The position numbers and the translations under genes are program-made. The notes below the pieces were generated by a model. That model was not told the origin of the DNA. It ran no database searches and saw only the letters and a program-made list of their open reading frames with translations. From the NCBI RefSeq assembly GCF_021166585.1, contig NZ_JAJOZE010000005.1, positions 124,001-188,000 on the forward strand: a stretch of 64,000 nucleotides of DNA, read 5' to 3'. Positions 61,901 to 64,000 of the stretch are shown here, one piece after another (the first letter of the stretch is position 1; the number at the start of each line of letters is the position of its first letter). This DNA is from Metabacillus kandeliae. GTDB lineage: Bacteria > Bacillota > Bacilli > Bacillales > Bacillaceae.

Positions 61901-62221
61901 AAAACCCCTGCAGGCATTCCTGCTGCCAAAAAAGGAAATGAACTGATAACCATTCCAATTACCAATGCAGGGGAAGGCGAAGATGTGGGATCGTCCATTT
62001 ATAATCCTCTTAGTTATAAGCTAATTGATGAAACAGGAAAGGAATATCCAAACATCTATCCGAAGGTGCTGGAGGAGAAGAACTGGAGAAATTTCCATTT
62101 CCGGAACCCTGGAAAAGTCAAAGTACTGCTCACCTTTGAAGTACCGAGATATTGCAGGCATTTGCTGTTATATGGGCAAAATCCCGGTTTGCCAGGAGAT
62201 ATTGGGGTGAAAGTGAAGTAG
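58964..62221 (+). CDS. Large FtsX/MacB-type ABC permease with C-terminal extracellular domain
   Basis: A 1085-residue protein. An N-terminal helix (KFILMLIGVLIVSIGLSYLVG) is followed by a large extracytoplasmic domain (about 40-540). Two FtsX-type membrane cores follow: the first has SVILVAIVYVFSSNLIMMY, the second YLAMGIAFAISILTTLEIIWQNVVERQPEIAVMKSLGWR. After a late helix (IVFSASGILLAAGIISLLAAAIP) comes a basic/Thr-rich linker and an extracellular C-terminal domain (about 935-1085). This plan resembles bacteriocin- or peptide-export and mechanotransmission transporters; substrate not predictable. Start ATG 58964 overlaps the ATPase stop. Confidence 0.88.
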   Translation: MFKFIWNSWWRNKEKFILMLIGVLIVSIGLSYLVGVSQASNGTIVDELQKRWKSSYDIVVRPQDSRSVTEDLKLLEPNYLSGLGGGISLNQYEKIKNIPDVEIAAPIAMIGYTYNEAVMGKFLPEENGLYRITETETNNTGASKEKIISRSNYFKVGSWTFQGLGKEYGLVTFNGDLNYGTDSLIAGIDPEAEAKLVGIDQAVISSDTSRFFTKDDKAKVYSNDSFKETLAPIMLSDREYVDGKVAYKIEKLSLPFKSLKDQTATMKRVKQNGGAAFLDKQKGKIVDQQSFTTKQTQEKITQKIFQPQQEDSDNIARDSTLYITNTPSPLKYRPVSSPFRDRWPFAYEVEPFKLPTGTNYYRKQTYRPVNMLDFKDWIRIIPQVKGVYDPLKLKISKDPLSELPMETYFPAKAQQVMNQNGKPVNPPADMKPENNQYGYLTRPPMMLTTLDAAAKVLGDKPIAAIRIKVKGVDRIDENSQAVIRKVEKDIRQQTGLITDVTLGSSPQPALTHIPAIKDRQSPGWVQQPWIKIGASFTIFKEAKVGLTAVIGSVILVAIVYVFSSNLIMMYARKREFAVLLSLGWRPGALSKLLFIESTVLGILVSLVSWLILGWIYMTHHIETDAKRIILISLFGLLIYWLGTFIPSFLVRRIKPYESMKAGEISVQKRHFRAQSIVTLSLNYMLARWKRSVLSILSIAMPSSMLIFFLFITFRLKGVMYTSWLGQFVSIEAGPLQYLAMGIAFAISILTTLEIIWQNVVERQPEIAVMKSLGWRNGTVRGMILLEGCLNGLAAGIVGLAIALFMIWKVYGSFPGQELPLLSLLLFLPVFVGVLGASFPAEKAVRIQPYQGISGGYQNSEKTEKHFKIVFSASGILLAAGIISLLAAAIPHVQKSNEGVRAGTESEVTKGNVTATNGSANKKKETPKKEDDIIPFRAVKTLEEEWREGPLSKAILKTWKTVNLGDSVGYNPAESFGKKVKTPAGIPAAKKGNELITIPITNAGEGEDVGSSIYNPLSYKLIDETGKEYPNIYPKVLEEKNWRNFHFRNPGKVKVLLTFEVPRYCRHLLLYGQNPGLPGDIGVKVK

Positions 62222-62225
62222 AAAT

Positions 62226-62262
62226 AAAATGAGGCGATTCTTCTTATGAATCGCCTCATTTT
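62226..62262. terminator. Bidirectional terminator, ABC permease / FTR1 permease
   Basis: A perfect 15-bp stem (AAAATGAGGCGATTC and complement) with T-runs on both strands between convergent genes. Confidence 0.92.
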
Positions 62263-62277
62263 AATAAAATTATTCTA

Positions 62278-62994
62278 TTAGAACGTCTTATTTACGTTTT
62301 TCCTTTCACGCAGCTTCCTCACATCATCCTTCAGAAAAACATAAAGGGCAGGAAGTATAAACAGCACAAACCCAGCTTTCTCAAGAAGTTCTCCGCCGCC
62401 TTCAAACAATTTCTCAAGACCCTCTCCGAACATTTCCGCTCCAAGAAAGATCAGCACAATGCCGAGCAGTTTAAAGACAAGGGACAGATTCAGTTTTACT
62501 GCTGCCTTAAATATAGCTGCAGCGATAAGCACGGCAAGTAAGATGCCAAGCAGATTTCCGATAACAAGTGACCCTGCACTATGAGAGATCTGAGTAAGAT
62601 TAAAGATCATCAGTTCCAATCCTTCACGGAAAACAGAGAGGAACGACAGGATGAACAGACTGATTTTAGACGAGTTTGATGAAACCTTTGAGGTAACAGA
62701 AGCTGACAGATCCTTATGACGGTGAAGCCAAAGAATAAAGTAGGCAATCAGCCCGGCTGCAATGAGCATCGTAATTCCTTCAAATATTTCTTCTGCAGCG
62801 CCTTCCATTTCCTCTGCACCGGAAAATCCGATAAATCCGCCGATGACACTGATGAAAAGGCCGGCAACAACACCGAGGTAAACAGATGCCCGCAGATCTC
62901 TGCGGTTGATTTTGGTTGTATGTATTAAAATAATGCCGATAATGAGCGCGGCTTCAAGGCCTTCGCGCAAAGCGAGTATAAAACTGGATAGCAT
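62278..62994 (-). CDS. efeU: FTR1/EfeU family iron permease
   Basis: A 238-residue membrane protein with about seven helices. Two REGLE motifs, Arg10-Glu14 (REGLEAALI) and Arg123-Glu127 (REGLELMIF), are the paired iron-binding elements of FTR1/EfeU permeases. It imports iron and normally works with EfeO/EfeB, which are absent here. ATG follows AAGGGGAATGTCAG. Two Fur boxes upstream suggest iron-starvation induction. Confidence 0.9.
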   Translation of the reverse strand: MLSSFILALREGLEAALIIGIILIHTTKINRRDLRASVYLGVVAGLFISVIGGFIGFSGAEEMEGAAEEIFEGITMLIAAGLIAYFILWLHRHKDLSASVTSKVSSNSSKISLFILSFLSVFREGLELMIFNLTQISHSAGSLVIGNLLGILLAVLIAAAIFKAAVKLNLSLVFKLLGIVLIFLGAEMFGEGLEKLFEGGGELLEKAGFVLFILPALYVFLKDDVRKLRERKNVNKTF

Positions 62995-63017
62995 CTGACA
63001 TTCCCCTTCAACTAATT

Positions 63018-63058
63018 GATATCTATTCTCAATTCAATGATATTGATAATTATTCTCA
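63018..63058 (-). promoter_or_regulatory. Two Fur boxes upstream of efeU
   Basis: TGATAATTATTCTCA (63044-63058) differs from the Fur 7-1-7 box TGATAATNATTATCA by one base; TGATATCTATTCTCA (63018-63032) by three. Both lie 24-64 bp before efeU. Confidence 0.82.
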
Positions 63059-63138
63059 ATGTCAATAAAATATTTTTGCAAACTATAGTTTATACATATG
63101 CTAAATTTCGTTTCATTGCTTGATGGAAAAGCACATAA

Positions 63139-63170
63139 AAAAGCTGGCTCTTTAAAGAGCCAGCGAGCTG
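63139..63170 (-). terminator. Terminator of the ferritin-like gene
   Basis: On the minus strand, GCTGGCTCTT / AAGAGCCAGC and six T, directly after the ferritin-like stop codon. Confidence 0.88.
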
Positions 63171-63172
63171 AA

Positions 63173-63601
63173 TTATTTATTTTTTGTGAGGAAATATAGA
63201 AACCACACAGCATGATTCTGCTCATCTGCTGCAAATCTTCTAAACTGCCTTCTGACGTATGGATCTTGGGCTCTGTCCGCAATGCCGTTATAAAAGTCTA
63301 CCGTTTCCTGCTCATCTTTAATGGCAGCGTTCAAGCCTGCGACATAGTCAGAAGCGCATTCTTCCGTCTGCTCCGGATTCGGCTGTTTGCCTGTCAGGCC
63401 TGTATAAATTTGAGAAATGCCGGCGTAATGGCGTTTTTCGTCTTCGCGGATTTCCAAAATCGTCTTTTTCTCTTCTTCATCCTTTGCCAGTTCAGCGAGC
63501 TTTTCATAGCAGGCAACTGCTGTATACTGTCCATTCAGCGCTTTTTCAAGGTCTGTCACAAGCTGCTCAGAGGGAGCAACGCGATAATAAGTGTAGTACA
63601 T
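63173..63601 (-). CDS. Ferritin-like domain protein
   Basis: A 142-residue four-helix protein with ferritin-like di-iron type motifs: NGQYTAVACYEKLAELA, ILEIREDEKRHYAG (ExxxxxH-type), IKDEQETVDFY and RFAADEQNHAVWFLYFL (ExxH). Length and motifs match the rubrerythrin-like ferritin family of Bacillus. It might store or oxidise iron, or detoxify peroxide. ATG follows GGAGGCTTGTCTCT. Its position next to an iron permease supports an iron role; no other evidence. Confidence 0.78.
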   Translation of the reverse strand: MYYTYYRVAPSEQLVTDLEKALNGQYTAVACYEKLAELAKDEEEKKTILEIREDEKRHYAGISQIYTGLTGKQPNPEQTEECASDYVAGLNAAIKDEQETVDFYNGIADRAQDPYVRRQFRRFAADEQNHAVWFLYFLTKNK

Positions 63602-63794
63602 AGAGACAAGCCTCCAATTCTTTTAATATCGCTTCATGTATATGACTGGAAAAAGGCAAATAGTACAGCCAATGAAAATAGGTCTAAACTCACCGTACTT
63701 CTGGGCCGTTGGGATGAAATTTGATGCATTCCGTTTTGCCTGCTTTCTTCAAGGAAATAAGATAGAGACATTAGATTTTGAGGAGGAAATGAGC

Positions 63795-64000
63795 GTGTTT
63801 GAATGGAACGATGTCCTAACATTTTTCTGGGCTTTTTTTCTGGTTTTGCCGCTTGCAGCAATTGTACATCAAATGGGGCATACGTTTTTCGCCCTTTTGT
63901 TCGGAGGAAAGGGCTGTTTTACAGTGGGAAGGGGAAAAACCATTGTAAAGCTTGGTGTAGTGAAAATTAAGCATTTATATTTTCTTGATTCGTTCTGCGA
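63795..64000 (+). CDS. M50-like membrane protein with HQMGH motif (partial)
   Basis: Starts with GTG at 63795 behind AGGAGGAAATGAGC and runs past the window end. The 68 visible residues show a hydrophobic helix (LTFFWAFFLVLPLAAIV) directly followed by HQMGHTFFALLFGG, the layout of a site-2 (M50) metalloprotease HExxH helix, but with Gln in place of the catalytic Glu. An ATG at 63789 is too close to the binding site. The downstream part and any LDG motif are outside the window. Confidence 0.65.
   Translation, partial: MFEWNDVLTFFWAFFLVLPLAAIVHQMGHTFFALLFGGKGCFTVGRGKTIVKLGVVKIKHLYFLDSFC

Overview
The window looks like chromosomal DNA of an endospore-forming member of the Bacillaceae (low-to-moderate GC). 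Supporting signs are strong AGGAGG-type ribosome binding sites, frequent TTG/GTG starts, Bacillus-type operators (PerR, MntR, Fur, NsrR, CadC, CzrA), TPP and c-di-AMP riboswitches, SpoVR and SpoIIP, and the local order azr-yhdB known from Bacillus subtilis. Genus and species cannot be fixed from the sequence alone. No tRNA, rRNA, phage, transposase or CRISPR array was seen.

Layout. 1-2.8 kb: phosphoglucomutase pgcA behind a phased repeat array, then a DUF2294 gene. 2.9-12.3 kb: potassium block. A c-di-AMP riboswitch leads kdpF-kdpA-kdpB-kdpC, preceded by a 29-residue membrane peptide and followed by a KdpD-like protein made of two sensor halves with no kinase. A second c-di-AMP riboswitch leads a LysP-type permease. 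12.3-14.9 kb: mntH with a MntR-like site, azr and yhdB. 15.1-19 kb: a TPP-riboswitch thi operon (tenI-thiO-thiS-thiG-thiF). 19-23 kb: phzF-type gene, nucleotidyltransferase, and catalase with a perfect PerR box. 23-28.5 kb: MFS exporter and a probable surface/spore cluster with a LamG-glycosyltransferase fusion. 28.5-33.8 kb: DinB protein, nsrR/hmp, FAD enzyme and small membrane proteins. 33.8-37.6 kb: ABC-F protein with a 39-codon leader ORF and terminator, then sigma-E-type spoVR. 37.7-46.2 kb: ars and cad metal-resistance operons around spoIIP. 46.3-53.3 kb: a nonsense-interrupted gene, FAD enzyme, SMR exporter, pbpC, a Cys-rich copper-type protein and a YitT protein. 53.4-57 kb: SDR, czcD/czrA and a second CDF exporter. 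57-64 kb: a MacB-like ABC transporter with an upstream remnant copy of its 5' end, a Fur-box FTR1 iron permease, a ferritin-like protein and the start of a gene with an HQMGH motif.

Themes. The window is rich in metal and ion homeostasis (K, Mn, As, Cd/Zn, Zn/Co, Fe, Cu), each module with a recognisable sensor or operator, plus oxidative and nitrosative defence (PerR-katA, NsrR-hmp). Sporulation genes are scattered.

The most unusual signal is not a gene. Five intergenic regions carry arrays of a short core (CAGTAA, GGTGAA, GCGCATAA or GCAAATAA, depending on the place) recurring at almost exactly 21 bp, or alternating 20/21 bp, with non-conserved bases between. Twenty-one bp is two turns of B-DNA. 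The cores differ between regions while the period is shared. Other notable items are the tandem KdpD-like sensor, the twin c-di-AMP riboswitches, the leader ORF/terminator before the ABC-F gene, and large inverted repeats about 28 kb apart.
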